Source: Taudactylus pleione
Taxonomy: Eukaryota; Chordata; Amphibia; Anura; Myobatrachidae
NCBI GenBank assembly: GCA_031769625.1
Contig: JAUIMM010000885.1
Location: 5,124,001 to 5,188,000 of the forward strand
Direction: 5' to 3'
DNA length: 64,000 bases
A program made the position numbers and the translations under genes. Every line of letters starts with the position of its first letter. Positions within the stretch are counted from its first letter, which is position 1. Positions 31,443 through 43,101 of this stretch are shown piece after piece. The notes under the pieces are model-generated. The model worked only from the letters and a program-made list of their open reading frames with translations, searched no databases and was not told the DNA's origin.

Positions 31443-31975
31443 GGACCTCATTCAGAGTCTCTTGCTAGCGCTGTGCGCTCGCAAGCGGCCTGATGGTTTG
31501 AGTATGCTCGCTCACCCAGAAAAGACAGCCCAGTGACAGGAGAGGCCATTTGTGGGTGGTAACAGGGGCAGGACACTAATAACGGGGGAGTGGAGGTGCG
31601 AACGCAGGCGTGCCTGAGTGTTTCAATGCCATTTTAGAGTCGTGCATAATTGTTAGCCAGCGTCATAGTGCACGTCACATGCCTATTTTTTTACTCTAAG
31701 TCCTCGCAGTGCTTGCGGTAGGGTAAGGCAACCACAAGCGCTGCGATCGCTTCCGATTGTTTTCGATGTACCAATGTTTTAATACACTTCCTGGAGATGA
31801 CGTGTGCTGGTGAGCAGCTCTGCCTGTGCGATTGGGCGTACGCTGGCCGCTCGCTAAGACATGGTGGGTGTGCTTATGCCTTGGCGAGAAATAGCTTCTC
31901 GTGGCATCACTTTGGCAAATTTGCATACGCTGGGGGCGAGCGATCGCATCTAGCGAGAGACTCTGAATAAGGTCC
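31443..31975. mobile_element. Family A2 MITE, complete (533 bp)
   Basis: The ends GGACCTCATTCAGAGTCTC and GAGACTCTGAATAAGGTCC are inverted and flanked by CAA on both sides (31440-31442 and 31976-31978). The interior is CpG-rich and shares AACGCAGGCGTGCCTGA with the related copy at 45466-46065. Confidence 0.92.
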
Positions 31976-33242
31976 CAAGTGTATGGATGCGGGAGGTCCA
32001 GCCGCAGAGATGAGCAGAACTCCACATACAGATATCCGCATTTAGCTCCTTGCACGCAGTGCGGTAACAATTACAGTTGTCATGCATTCAATTCTGCATC
32101 AGACCTAGTGCCTCCATTCTTCAAATGCCCATTTAACCACAAGCAATCAAAATTAGTTCTGTATAATACACTTGATACATTTTTAGAAACATAACTTTTG
32201 ACCTAACATTTAAGATCTGCATTTCCCATAAATTTTTACACCCTTCAAGGCATTTATATGCTGCCAGGAGTTCCTTTTGTATAGTAAGAATTTATCTGTG
32301 GTGTGTATTCAATATGGTATAATACGAGAAAACTAATGCGTACTTCTCCTTAAAAACACTGATAATACAATATAAGGACATAATAGGAATGCTGGACAGC
32401 AAAGGGCTAATAAACCTGGTGGGAAAATAAATTAGAGGAAGCGACAGTGTTTACGTCCACAATAATTGGATGTAAACACTGTAGGCAATGAGACTGTATC
32501 CAGTCATATCAGAAAATAATGTATGCTGCAAGAATTAAAGGTGGAATTGGTTAATAACCGAATATAGAGATAGGCAAAATGCAAAGTTAAACAGAACTGA
32601 GGTCAGGGCAGGCAGCAAACTAACAGTCAATAGTACTATGGTGGGGAAACCCCACTACTGTCCAGAGGTGACAACCACTGAAATACTGTGTGCAGATAAA
32701 TAATGGATATAAATAGAACTACTAAGGAAATAGAACATAATCGCAATTCATTCAAAGGTTTAGACAGTGAAATCGTCAGTGACTCTCTAGGGTCAGGGCT
32801 GGCAACACAGAAATATACCAAGGATCAACAGAGACCCAATAAGGTGCACAGGTAAATAATGCTGATTGAGAAACTGTGACCAGCTCAAGTGAAATGTCAA
32901 AGCAACCATTTAAAGGCTGGGTATCTAATGCAGTAGAATCCAAATTCCAGCCTACTACTACTGTGGTAACCTGGGTTTATAGCGTACACAGATAAGTTTG
33001 GTCTAGATGGTACCCTACAGTTGCAATGGCAGCTCCAATGGATCTTCCTACTTCTTTGGCAATGACTCCATTAGTTTTATCCACTTCAGGCTGTAGCAGA
33101 GAGGCAATCCCCATACACACAGTAACATGACATAACGTGACAGCCTTGGTAAACAGAATCAAGTAGGTTTATTAAAGAGGGGTAAGAGGATGTGAGTCCA
33201 GGGCAGGTTGCTGCATGAAAGTATTGCTCACCATACATATGA
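31976..33242. other. Low-copy or unclassified DNA
   Basis: The words AGGTCAGGGCAGGCAGCA (about 32599) and AGGGTCAGGGCTGGCAACA (about 32788) repeat, suggesting LTR-like material, and GGTTTATTAAAGAG near 33166 could be a reverse-strand polyadenylation region. Ends were not found, so no element is called. No gene recognised. Confidence 0.35.
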
Positions 33243-33535
33243 CAGGCGGAATCGGTATGTAATACCAACAGATGGGATCCAGGCAGTCAGAATCCCAAAG
33301 CCTGGATCCCGACAGTGTTAATATACTGACGCTTGGTGGTCGGTATGCTAACCCTTCCCCTCGCCCTACCCTAATCCTAACCCTCCCTCCCTGGTGCTTG
33401 AACCTTACCTCCCCCACTAGTGTCTAAACCTAACCTCCCCCTCCCTGCACCCTAAACCTAACCTTCCCCCTTAGTGCCTAACCCTAACCCCTAAGGTAAG
33501 CATCGGAATCCAGACCACCAGGATGTTGAACATAT
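33243..33535. mobile_element. Family G fragment
   Basis: GC-rich left block (GGATCCCGACAGTG, GGTGGTCGGTATGCTAACCC) followed by CCTAACCCTAACC-type units with linkers and AAGGTAAGCATCGG near the right. The terminal block is missing or diverged. Confidence 0.6.
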
Positions 33536-34289
33536 ACCTGACAGGCAATCGCAGCACAAAAAGGAATATAGCAATTCCAACACAGTCATTAGTAATACGA
33601 TAGGGAATAGGCAATGGGCGAGATCTCTTTCCAGTAGTTGTATAGCCTACAGCACCTCTTTGGATATAATTAGGAAGAGGTCAGTTTCATGGTTGTCTCA
33701 ATAAACTTTACTTTAAAAACACATTAATCTTTGCAAAACACGGATATACAATAATGGCAAGACAGATTATTACTCAGCAGACTTAGCATAAAGCTCAAAA
33801 CTGTTCAGTAATTTACTTAAACAAAGTTCTGTCATTGAGGTACTGAATGATCACTGACCTAAAGAAAGTTAAGTGCATTTAGTACATAACTCTTAAATTT
33901 AGAGAAATTATGTGAAATCTCCATGTGAGAATCAAACATTCCCATCCATTGTATGTTCAACTCTTAAAGTCTTTTGGCTCTCACCATTACAAAAGACAGC
34001 TCACTTGTCTTCTTCAAACAATAAGTGTGAGAAGCAAATCCTTGGAAAACAAATATTTCACAGTGTTTGGATAACATTCAGTCCTCTTTTGAAAGGAAAT
34101 CACTGACAGGTTCCCAGCCATTAGGATGACCCGTCAGGAATGCTTCCACCCGTGACAATACTTTATGGTAATGGTTTGGCTCTAGGACCAGCTACCTTCA
34201 GAAGTACTGCTGTCAGCAGAAATAAAAATAAAAAATAAAACAGGTAAATTCAATTTCGACAGCAAAAGTGTCAGGTACAGTCTTTTTTA
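33536..34289. other. Low-copy AT-rich DNA
   Basis: No repeat ends, frames or RNA genes recognised. Confidence 0.4.
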
Positions 34290-34560
34290 TGTGCTTGCTA
34301 CTTTGAACTTGTTTTCCATTACTGATACATTGTAATTTTAAGCAGTACTATCTAGCACAGTAATGTCAATGAGCCACTTATACTGACATATTGTTTTAAA
34401 TTAGGTATTACCTCATTATCAGGTCTACAGTGCCAACATGTTACTCTGCGACCAGATGGCATTCATTAAAGTGTTGTTTATTTGTCTGATCATTAATAGA
34501 CATTCAGGTAAGAGCCACTAATCATTAACATCCCCTACACTTTAGTAAATAAACATTCTC
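34290..34560. promoter_or_regulatory. Candidate conserved non-coding element (weak)
   Basis: Repeat-free stretch with CCAGATGGCATTCATTAAAG, a TGATCATTAATAG homeodomain-like block and AATGTCAATGAGCC. It resembles regulatory islands but could be ordinary unique DNA. Confidence 0.25.
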
Positions 34561-36619
34561 CATACGAATCTTTTTATTTGAACCAGGTATGTTATTAAAC
34601 AAAGTTTGATGTGTTCGGTCACTGCGGCGGTTTACTGGTGATGTCATCAGGGAGAAGGCACAAAGTGTTATTTTTAAGAGGGGGAAAATACTGTATCTAT
34701 GTAAGTTATATTTTCACACTGAATGGAGACAGCATAAAGGAGGACGTTTTTACATTAAAAATTTTAAGGCGAGCACAAACATGTAAACATGTTACTAAAA
34801 CAAATATATATATTTTTTAACATTAAATTGTAAAGGTTTGTATTGTTTGTCTTATGTTTCAAGATACCCTGTGATGGTTCAATAGGCTATTTAATGAACA
34901 CCTGAAAATATTTTTTTTTCTTGTTACGCCCGAAGTCAACAGAAAGTTGTAAATACTGCAGCACCTCTTTAAAACAGGAACAGGCTGCAAAGGCGTATAT
35001 TTGTGCATTTGTTATCTGATCATACGCGGACAGATTTTACTCACTTTTGCATCAGTTCAATAACACATAACTTAATCTTATGGACAAACATGAATATCAG
35101 ATGTAGAGAAGGTCTCCAAAGGGCCTAACGTTTAAAGACACTAAGAAACAGAATTTGGCCACTCTGATCTCACAGCTCTACTTCACTGTACTATAAGGAC
35201 ACCACTATACTTTAGAAAAATTGGCATAAACATATCTGAAGAAGCAAGCTGCATACCCATGAAACGCGTCACCAGTTTATGTTATTATTCTATATGCCTT
35301 ATGCAAAATGCGGTTTTCCCTGTCACATTGTGGATTGTTTCTTAAATAAATTTGAGACCATTTATAAGTGGTATTGACTCTTTCTATTGGTCGAACCTGC
35401 ACTAAATAAGGATCTTCCCAATTATAATATGAAGGGCATCACAGCATCAAGAGGTAATGTGTAACCTACACAGGCCCAGGTTTTTCAAGGGATGGCTAAA
35501 CTTCATAGCATGTCATACAGGTCACACACATGTCCTGTTTCAATTGTAACAACATGATGGCTCTTTATGACCTATCCAAAGAACATCTTGAACCAGACAC
35601 GGCACAATCAAGATCTGTCTTATGCCTGCACAAGCTGCTGTGTGATCTTCTTTTTTGGGGGGCTGGTTCCTTCTACCTTTTCAGTTAGTAACATCTTGAG
35701 TAGTGGGCATTGGTCAGCCAACATCTCTGCTAGGTGCTGGCAGCTCTGAAGACAATCATCTTCAACATCCATTTGAGGATGGATTAATGTCAGAAGGATG
35801 ACTGCTGGCCATGTGTATTATCAAGTAATTGTGCACATGTTTTTGTTATGTTTCCCTTTAATTGTCTTTTTTTAACACCTCCAGGTGATTCAGTGTATGG
35901 GTGTCACTCCTGGCTACTTACATCTCTGGCACTCAACTTTTTAAATGATATCCACTGATTTATATACGCTGGCATTAAAATTAGTTAGCATTATTATTTT
36001 TATGTATATTTATCTATTTATATTATTGTTTGTGTATATTGATTCTATTTTTCATATAGTTTATTTTTTATCCTATATACAGATGTGTCCTCATACATTC
36101 TTGCTGCAGTCATACAAAACAGCCTCTCTTGGTGCACCAGGGCATGTACGACTCTGCTATCGAAGGGCATATATTTAGCCTGAAAGTGCACCTTAGTCAC
36201 AATAGGATGCGACTAGGACGTACTAGGAGACTGTGCTGATGAATGTGAATTTTTTGTGCCAAGTTTCAGTTGTGCTTCATTTACAGACTCATTCACACAC
36301 AGAAATACAAGTGTCCCATATCAATCTAATCACAGTTTCCTGGTGCATCCTAGTTGTGCAACATGGCATATGTAAGCCTGCTATAGGAGGACATATCTTT
36401 ATATATTAGATATTATTTATCCCTTGCATATTACCCCTTTGTATATACAGTATTATAATAATTATATTTTGTTCACAGATTTCTAAATCTTTGAGTATTT
36501 CTTGTATTTTTAAGTATCCCATATTAGAATAATATGAGCCAATCATTACCCTAACCCACTGGATTAACAGTTTTTAATGTTCTGATACAGAAATTTTACA
36601 GATAGTCAGTGGATAGCAT
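34561..36619. other. Low-copy and old repeat DNA, no gene recognised
   Basis: Near 35235-35275 the words CTGAAGAAGCAAGC and ATGAAACGCGTCACC match a core shared with 37400, 37810 and 56690, so about 35150-35450 is an old interspersed repeat. The remainder is AT-rich and featureless to me. Confidence 0.4.
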
Positions 36620-36905
36620 AAAGCAGGGATGGGAAACCTCAGGCCCAGGGGCAGTATAAGGCCGCAGAATCATTTGGTCTGGCCCTTGGAGCTTTTCTCT
36701 GCTAGCCTCATCTGGCAGCCAGAATCTATGCAGCAGAGTCACCTTGAGCGTCCTTAGGATGCTTCAGACGGTCACTCCGCTGCCCTTACAGCTCCCTGGA
36801 GCATCCTCAGGATGCTCTGGGCATTCTTGTAATCACTGGCATTGCGGCCCAGACCCCGTGTGATGTCACATGGAGGGGGTGTGGCCTGCACCGGGCCCAT
36901 GAATA
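36620..36905. repeat. Decayed interspersed repeat
   Basis: GCAGGGATGGGAAACCTCAGGCC followed by GTCTGGCCCTTGGAG has the form of an old hAT-type terminus. The right end was not resolved. Confidence 0.4.
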
Positions 36906-37555
36906 ATGTTATATATATATATATATATATATGGAAAATGGGGTGGAAAGGACAAGCGCCAAATAGTGTGATAACTTTAAAATAAATGTGCCCGTGCTCA
37001 AATAATAATGTGCGTACCAAAGAAAAATTCTTTACGGCTTATCTGTAAATCCTGTCGGTGGATGAAATAAACAAGGCTGGACCCGGGTTACTGGTGCCAA
37101 ATAGGACCTTGATGAGAAGAGGCCGATCAATTCTTGTATGAATGTATATAGTAATATCCTTAGTAGCTTATCCAGATTTCTTTTTTCTTTTTCAGCCCCA
37201 GAAGTACCCAGATAAAGTGGTGATGGTCTTCAAATAAAATAAATAGCCATCATCAGCAGTGGTGTACTTAAAACATGGGGGCTTTATTACATATATAGGG
37301 TAATAGACAAAATATGGGACAAGTTAACACAAAGATTAAAAGAAAAAATGTTTATCTGTGAGGTGGTATCAAATCTGTCTGAGAAAGGCTGGCAATGCCC
37401 AACGCGTTTCGTCCTTTGGACTTCCTCAGGAAGGGACTGCTGCCTCCTCTTATTTGAAGGATTCAAGTGGTTGATTGACCATTCATATGTATGACACCTG
37501 CACTTTAACGCCACATTCAGGATAATACACTGTGCGCGATCCAAGAACTACTATC

Positions 37556-37602
<47 letters not shown>

Positions 37603-37620
37603 ATATATATATATCAAAAT
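36906..37620 (-). repeat. Interspersed repeat bounded by (TA)n tracts, with GAAACGCGTT core
   Basis: (TA)n runs at about 36909-36933 and 37558-37615 flank roughly 600 bp. On the minus strand the sequence CTTCCTGAGGAAGTCC then GACGAAACGCGTTGGGC (37396-37432) matches the core seen at 1135, 35260 and 56690. Insertion into or growth of TA microsatellites is plausible. No coding region. Confidence 0.55.
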
Positions 37621-38271
37621 GGCCCTCGGCAGTAAAAAGGTTACTAATATTATCTATTTAAGTATTATTACGTATTTACTATATAAGATACCCATGAGTT
37701 AATCGTCTTAATAATTAAGACTCTCTTACACACCTCTTTTTCTGATTGGCCAGTGGAGGTTTAAAACTCCAGTTCTTTTATGGCTCCATCACTTAAGCCT
37801 TGAGAAAGCCGACAAGCGAAACATGTGTCTGCATTCACTACTGCATTGTCCTCCTTTTGTTTGTTTTTTTCTGATACTTTGTTATGTGGTTACTAATGTG
37901 TGATCATAGAAACACTAATGTGTGGATGAGACTCTACCTTCTCTGGTATATAAATGCTTACTGCAATCACCTTTATTATGCACGTTTACCTTGCACATCT
38001 TTTCTGCTTTTAGTTTTTTTCTATCTCTGTTTTGTATCCATTTGGATTTTACTTGTCAAGCTCGCTAGTCTATGATTCCTATATATTTTTAATATGTGAA
38101 GTTAAGGTTATGTATTAGGATATTATAAGGTGTGTCCCTTCAATCAGGAGCTCTGTCTTGTATGTTTTGGTTCTCTGGCATAAGCTCTGATGCAGAGCGC
38201 CGGATTTCAAATTAATTTAGATAAATGTAAATTCAGTGAGCGGCACTCTTTCTGTTAAAGCTCAGATACAG
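37621..38271. other. Low-copy and old repeat DNA
   Basis: CTTGAGAAAGCCGACAAGCG followed by AAACATGTGTCTG (about 37799-37831) is a diverged version of the GAAACGCGT core repeat. No gene recognised. Confidence 0.4.
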
Positions 38272-38450
38272 GGGCAGATGTATGAAGCTGTGGAAAGTGA
38301 TAAAGTGCAGAGTGATAAATGACCAACCAATCCGCTCCCACCTCTCATTTTTCAGACACAGCCTGTAACATGACAGTTGTGAGCTGATTGGTTGGTCGTT
38401 TATCACTCTGCACTTTATCACTTTCCAGAGCTTCATACATCTGCCTCACA
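38272..38450. mobile_element. Family C palindromic MITE
   Basis: GATGTATGAAGCTGTGGAAAG at the left pairs with CTTTCCAGAGCTTCATACATC at the right. Inner arms contain AAAGTGCAGAGTGATAAA and AACCAATCCGCTCCCACC facing GTGAGCTGATTGGTTGG. About 175 bp, non-coding. Confidence 0.85.
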
Positions 38451-39091
38451 GAGCGCCAGAGCTTCATTTACAAGAGTGAGCAACTTTTTGCTAAAAAGAA
38501 CACTGATAACAAGGCGAGAATGTGATAAATCCCATCACTGATCACATCCATAGTTGCGTTTAGTATCGCCGTATGCATGTACAATTGCGATTATAAACGC
38601 AATGGACTACGCTTTCGATAAGAGCTGTCCTTTGCGGCGTGCGGACTTCCAGGTTTATGATCCAGTAGTCCTACTGTGCATGTGCGGCCATCGACCTGTG
38701 TATCCGTGAGCCGCGTGGGGCACTGGGAGAGATTCTATTGAATCACTGTTGGGAAGTCTATGGCAAGAAGCCCATAGTCTTCTGTTAGGCAACGTAACCT
38801 ACGGAGTACAGAAAGTTTTGCTTTCCAGAGATTGGTGCATATAAGGAGGGCAGTCAAAACTCAGAAAATGGTAGTTTCCAGAGCTTTTACTGAAATTTGG
38901 GCTGAAGCATCCCACCCACAGAGCGCTGGGAAAGCAACATTAAGTGAGGGGCATACTTCTATTTAAAGATCTGATACAGGACACTTATTTAATAGTAGTG
39001 AATGGAACATTTTGAATAAAAACTCTTATACAGTGCACCAGTACTTACATGTAATAACAATAAGTCAGGACATGAATGCAGAGCATACTGA
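38451..39091. other. Low-copy DNA
   Basis: The segment 38540-38720 has MITE-like CpG words (TTGCGATTATAAACGCAATG) but no paired ends. No gene recognised. Confidence 0.4.
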
Positions 39092-39494
39092 GAGCCTGAT
39101 TCAGACCCACTCGCAAGTGCTATGCGCTCGCAAGCGGGTCGATGGCCGGGCAGTGCGCACACGCCGCGTGCGCGAGCCCCAGAGCGAGTGAAAAATCACT
39201 CGCTCTGGGGCTCGCAACAAAATGGGGAGGCGTTCCATGTTGATCGACAGCCCGCCCCGTTTTGTAGGCGGGGGGGTGGGGTGGCTGGCCAAACTGAGGC
39301 GTTCCCGAAGGAACGCCTGCTGTTTGGGGGCGGCCCTACTGACATCACTCGTGCTTGTGGGAACGAGACCCTACCACAATGGTCTCGTCGCAAACCCGAT
39401 GGTCGCAATGGTCACAACCATCGCGACCATCACCTGGCTGCTCGCAAAAGCTGTGGGCGTTCTCTGAAAGAGCGTCCGGCTCTGAATCAGTGCC
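39092..39494 (-). mobile_element. Family D MITE, internally shortened (about 403 bp)
   Basis: Ends GAGCCTGATTCAG and CTGAATCAGTGCC, with GGCGTTCCCGAAGGAACGCC and CGCAATGGTCACAACCATCG inside, as in other D copies but about 140 bp shorter. The flanks TGA and TAA agree at 2 of 3. Frames here are spurious. Confidence 0.75.
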
Positions 39495-39852
39495 TAAGTT
39501 TGTCCAGCCTGAACCTATGAGCATTGTGTTTGAGAAAACAAAATGTTCGTTATTTTTAAACAGTACTGTGTTTATTTAATTTTCTTTTTAAATTAACTAA
39601 TTAAAAAAAAAAACATTCAACCATTAATACACTAATACAAGCGACGTGTTAAACGTGTGAAAAAAACATGCCTTAATTAATGCCTGTAATTGAAACAGAA
39701 TAGTGTGCTGCAAAAAGGCAATGTAAGAATAATGTAACAGCAGAAATATAGATTATTGAACAATGAAAAATGTATAATTTAAAAAGGAAAAACAAACACT
39801 TACACAATATGACACCATCAATAAAAAAAGGTCTTATGTAAAACAACAATTA

Positions 39853-39912
<60 letters not shown>

Positions 39913-40074
39913 AATAAGTAAAATGACAGAAAGAAAATAAATTTTGAGCCCTCATCAAATATTTGCACCTAAATGAATAGATTAAAGTACCTTTTTTGTT
40001 TAACCCTTTTAAAAGGTGAATTAAACATAAAGCAGGTGTATACACCAGATTAAGGCAGTATGGGCTCCATGAAG
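39495..40074. other. AT-rich DNA with a (TA)n microsatellite
   Basis: (TA)n spans about 39858-39906. The remainder is A/T-rich without recognised features. Confidence 0.6.
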
Positions 40075-40725
40075 GCTAAAACGGAATCAGTATGAATCCT
40101 GATGCTGGGAGACCAGCAGGAGTGAAGAACCCCGACAGGGGATTAAGGTAAGTAAAACTAACCCTACTCCCCCACCTAACCCTAACTCTCCCTTAGGGGT
40201 GCCTAACCCTGCCCCCCCCACTAGTGCCTAACCCTAAAACCCCCTAAGTAAGCCTAACCCCCCCATTCCTGCAGCCTAAACCTAAGTCTTCCGGGGGGGT
40301 GCCTAACCCTAACCTCCCCCCTAGTGCCTAACCCTAACCCCCCCCTAAGTGCCTAACCCTAACCCCTCAAATCCTGCAACATAAACCTAAGTCTCCAGGG
40401 GGGGTGCCTAAACCTAACCTCCCCCCGGGGGTGCCTAACCCTAATCCCCCCTTCCCATATCCTAACCCTAACCCTCCCGGGGGGGGTGGCTAACACTAAG
40501 TCCCCCCCGGGAGCCCTAAATCTAAGCCACCCCCATCCCCCACAGCTGTCCGCGCCCGCCGCCCGGTTTACCTTCGATCGGTATGCGGAGCATCGGGCTC
40601 CCGGCATAGGGATAATGGTAGGCGTCAGGATTTCGGTGCCTATCAGTAGACCCCTGCCGGGATTGGACAGTCGAGAAGCTGGTGGTCAGCATTTCGACCG
40701 TCAGCTTCCTGACTACATCCCACTA
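40075..40725 (+). mobile_element. Family G element, fullest copy, with intron-like layout
   Basis: A left block (CCTGATGCTGGGAGACCAGC) leads to AAGGTAAGT (GT at 40148), then about 380 bases of CCTAACCCTAACC units with C-rich linkers, then CCCCCATCCCCCACAG (AG ending 40545) and CTGTCCGCGCCCGCCGCCCG, ending in a right block with CGTCAGGATTTCGGTGCC and CTGCCGGGATTGGACAG. GT...CTAAC...C-tract...CAG resembles an intron, though this may be coincidence. No protein is encoded. Confidence 0.75.
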
Positions 40726-40826
40726 AAGCTGCCTGTTGGAGCGTTCTTTATTCCAAAGTATGGCACATACTTAATTAAATCAATAATGTTTACATTTTCT
40801 TTTCAAAAAAAGGATACACCCGCCAG

Positions 40827-41142
40827 AAGAGATGTGCGCTGACCCCTGTGTTTTGCTTTGGGATCTGTATTCATCTTGAGTTTTGGTTTTGCAAAACCAC
40901 CCTGATGTTTTTGGTTTTGGATCTGTTTTTTTTTTTTTTTTTAATGTCTAAAAAGTTATTAAAAACAGCTAAAATCATGTAAGTTTTGCAATCCAAAAAT
41001 CGGGATTTAAAATTAAGATTCTGTACCGCGACTCAGATCTGTCTGGATCTCCTCAGGAGATCAAGACTGTGACTCCGATCTGTCCGGATTACAGAAATTC
41101 GGGTGGATTCGAATTTCAGGCGAACCGAGCCGCACATCTCTA
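40827..41142 (+). mobile_element. Family F hAT MITE, complete (316 bp)
   Basis: The ends AAGAGATGTGCGC and GCCGCACATCTCTA are flanked by CCCGCCAG and CCTGCCAG (7 of 8). The same interior plan as 16953-17281 is present, including a poly-T run near 40928. Confidence 0.9.
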
Positions 41143-41150
41143 CCTGCCAG

Positions 41151-41465
41151 TTACCTACTAGTTCTGTGAGATGTCCCATTACCTTCCTCTCGTGCAGCAC
41201 AGCTAATTGTTTGCCCAGATATAGCACATGATGGTCCTTAGAAAGGAGAGGACACAACTTTTGTTCTTTAAAATATGTGTGACACCAGTGTCAGCAGCAC
41301 AGAAATACAAGATGTCATTTGACATACCAGCTACTTCATGGTTTTATAAGGCGTTTGTGATATCCTAAGAGATAACAATGACTTTTAGAGCTTTATTTGA
41401 CAGCGGCATCCATCAGAAATGAGTAAACCAATGGGGTTTTGTGTGTTATGAAACTGGTGAACATG
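41151..41465. promoter_or_regulatory. Candidate conserved non-coding element (weak)
   Basis: Repeat-free sequence between two hAT MITEs with TTTGACAGCGGCATCCATCA and GATGTCATTTGACATACCAG. It is judged CNE-like only by texture and absence of repeats. Confidence 0.25.
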
Positions 41466-41473
41466 CTGTAGAT

Positions 41474-41677
41474 CATAGGCTCTCAAACTCGGTCCTCAGG
41501 GCCCAAAACAGTGAATGTTTTTGAGGTCTACTCACAGAATCACAAGTGAAATAATTATCTCCACCTGTGGATCTTTTAAAATTTGTCAATAAGTTATGAA
41601 TACACCTGTGCACCTGCTGTTTGACCTGCAAAACGTGAACTGTGTGGGGTCCTGAGGGCCGAGTTTGAGAACCACTG
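41474..41677 (+). mobile_element. Family K hAT MITE, complete (204 bp)
   Basis: CATAGGCTCTCAAACTCGG and CCGAGTTTGAGAACCACTG are terminal inverted repeats, and CTGTAGAT is duplicated perfectly on both sides (41466-41473 and 41678-41685). The interior has CACCTGTGGATCTTTTAAAA. Confidence 0.95.
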
Positions 41678-41929
41678 CTGTAGATGACAGTTTAGAATCA
41701 AAGTTGATGTAAACACTATATTTAGCCACCCAAACCACCAGTAATGTCTGTTGGTTTGAAAACGACAGGAAACTTGCCGCTTAGCAAATTTAACCAAAAG
41801 TTTTAACAATGTTAAATTTGTTGTACAAATAGCCCAGTAACACCTACTTGCATGGTTACTTCTCAGGAAACCGTGGTTTGTGCTTGAGAAAATTAGGTAG
41901 GAGTAGCGGAAATGGGGAATTTTTGTTTT

Positions 41930-42785
41930 AATCTGTAAGCAGGAACGTAGCCAAAACTTTGAGGGCCCCATAACAATATTTTGAAGGGCCCCACAACCCA
42001 ATGCTTTAAAAAAGACTCTTCTCTCCACAACAGTTGTTCATTTTATCCCTCATAGAAGTGTACTAGTTCATTTTAGACCTTTTTTCATACTGAGTTAAAG
42101 TTATTACCAATAGTAGTGCCCTAGTTCAATTAATGACCCATAGTAGTGCCTAAGTTCATTCACATTAAACCCACTGTGCCCCCAATTCATATTATATCAC
42201 ATTTTAGTGAGGCCATTTCACAATATGTCACATTGTAGTGCAGTCAGTACAAATTATGCCAGACAGTGCCCCCAGTTCACATTATTCCACAGAGTGCTCC
42301 CAGTACAAATTATGGCATATTGTACTGCCCCCAGTTTACATTATTCCACAGAACGTCTCCAGTACATACTATAGTACATTGGAGTGCCCCAAGTTCATAT
42401 TATGCCATATTTTACTGCCCCCAGTTCATATTATGTCACATTTCTCACTATATCCGCAGCTTATATTGCAAAGGTTTTAATCAAGGAGAAGCCTACTGTC
42501 TGACAGTGTCAAGCTCATTTATTAACTCAGTTGTTCCTATGAGAGTGAAACAAGAGCATGAGAGATGGATCATATCAGTGTGAAGTTTTACTGAGAGAGA
42601 CAGAGAACATCACCTATATGAGTCCTGATGACTCCCCCTTTTCAGGTCGAGCAACGGGGCGGACAAAATTGTTTAGCAGGCAATTCTGGGAACTTGGTAG
42701 ACAACTATATGACCTTGGTCTGGGGCCCCCTAAACCTCTGGGCCCCATAGCAATGGAACACCCTGCACCCATGCTCTAAAGTCTG
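41930..42785. mobile_element. Family E-like hAT relic with degenerate minisatellite
   Basis: GCAGGAACGTAGCCAAAAC and GAGGGCCCCATAACAAT at the left mirror CTGGGCCCCATAGCAATGG at the right. Between about 42090 and 42450, diverged units of about 28-30 bp (GTGCCCCCAGTTCATATTAT) are repeated. No target duplication was identified. The frames here follow the minisatellite. Confidence 0.55.
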
Positions 42786-43101
42786 CAGGGCATTTTATCA
42801 TGAAGAGCTTAGTGAACCACTGTGTATTTTGTAACTTCAGAACAACCCACTCTCATTCAAGAGATTCAGTTGCAGTCCAATGACTAAACATGACACAAAC
42901 TACTCAACAGATCTCCTTCACTAATAAATAAATGCAGAGTAGTCTTTACAATGGAGACTGTTTCTGTCAGCACTCTGATACATTTATAGGGTGTGGTAAA
43001 CTGCGCACAATTTGGAAAGGTGTTTGCGCAGCTGTATTTGGAGGAGTCCAACTCCTATTAAGCTTTGATAATTGCTGGGCGAGACAGCACTGCATATAGG
43101 G
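42786..43101. other. Low-copy DNA
   Basis: No recognised feature before the LTR. Confidence 0.35.

Noticed and set aside
40150..40540. True telomere or telomeric fusion site
   Set aside because: TTAGGG words are separated by C-rich linkers and recur in a transposon family with defined flanking blocks.
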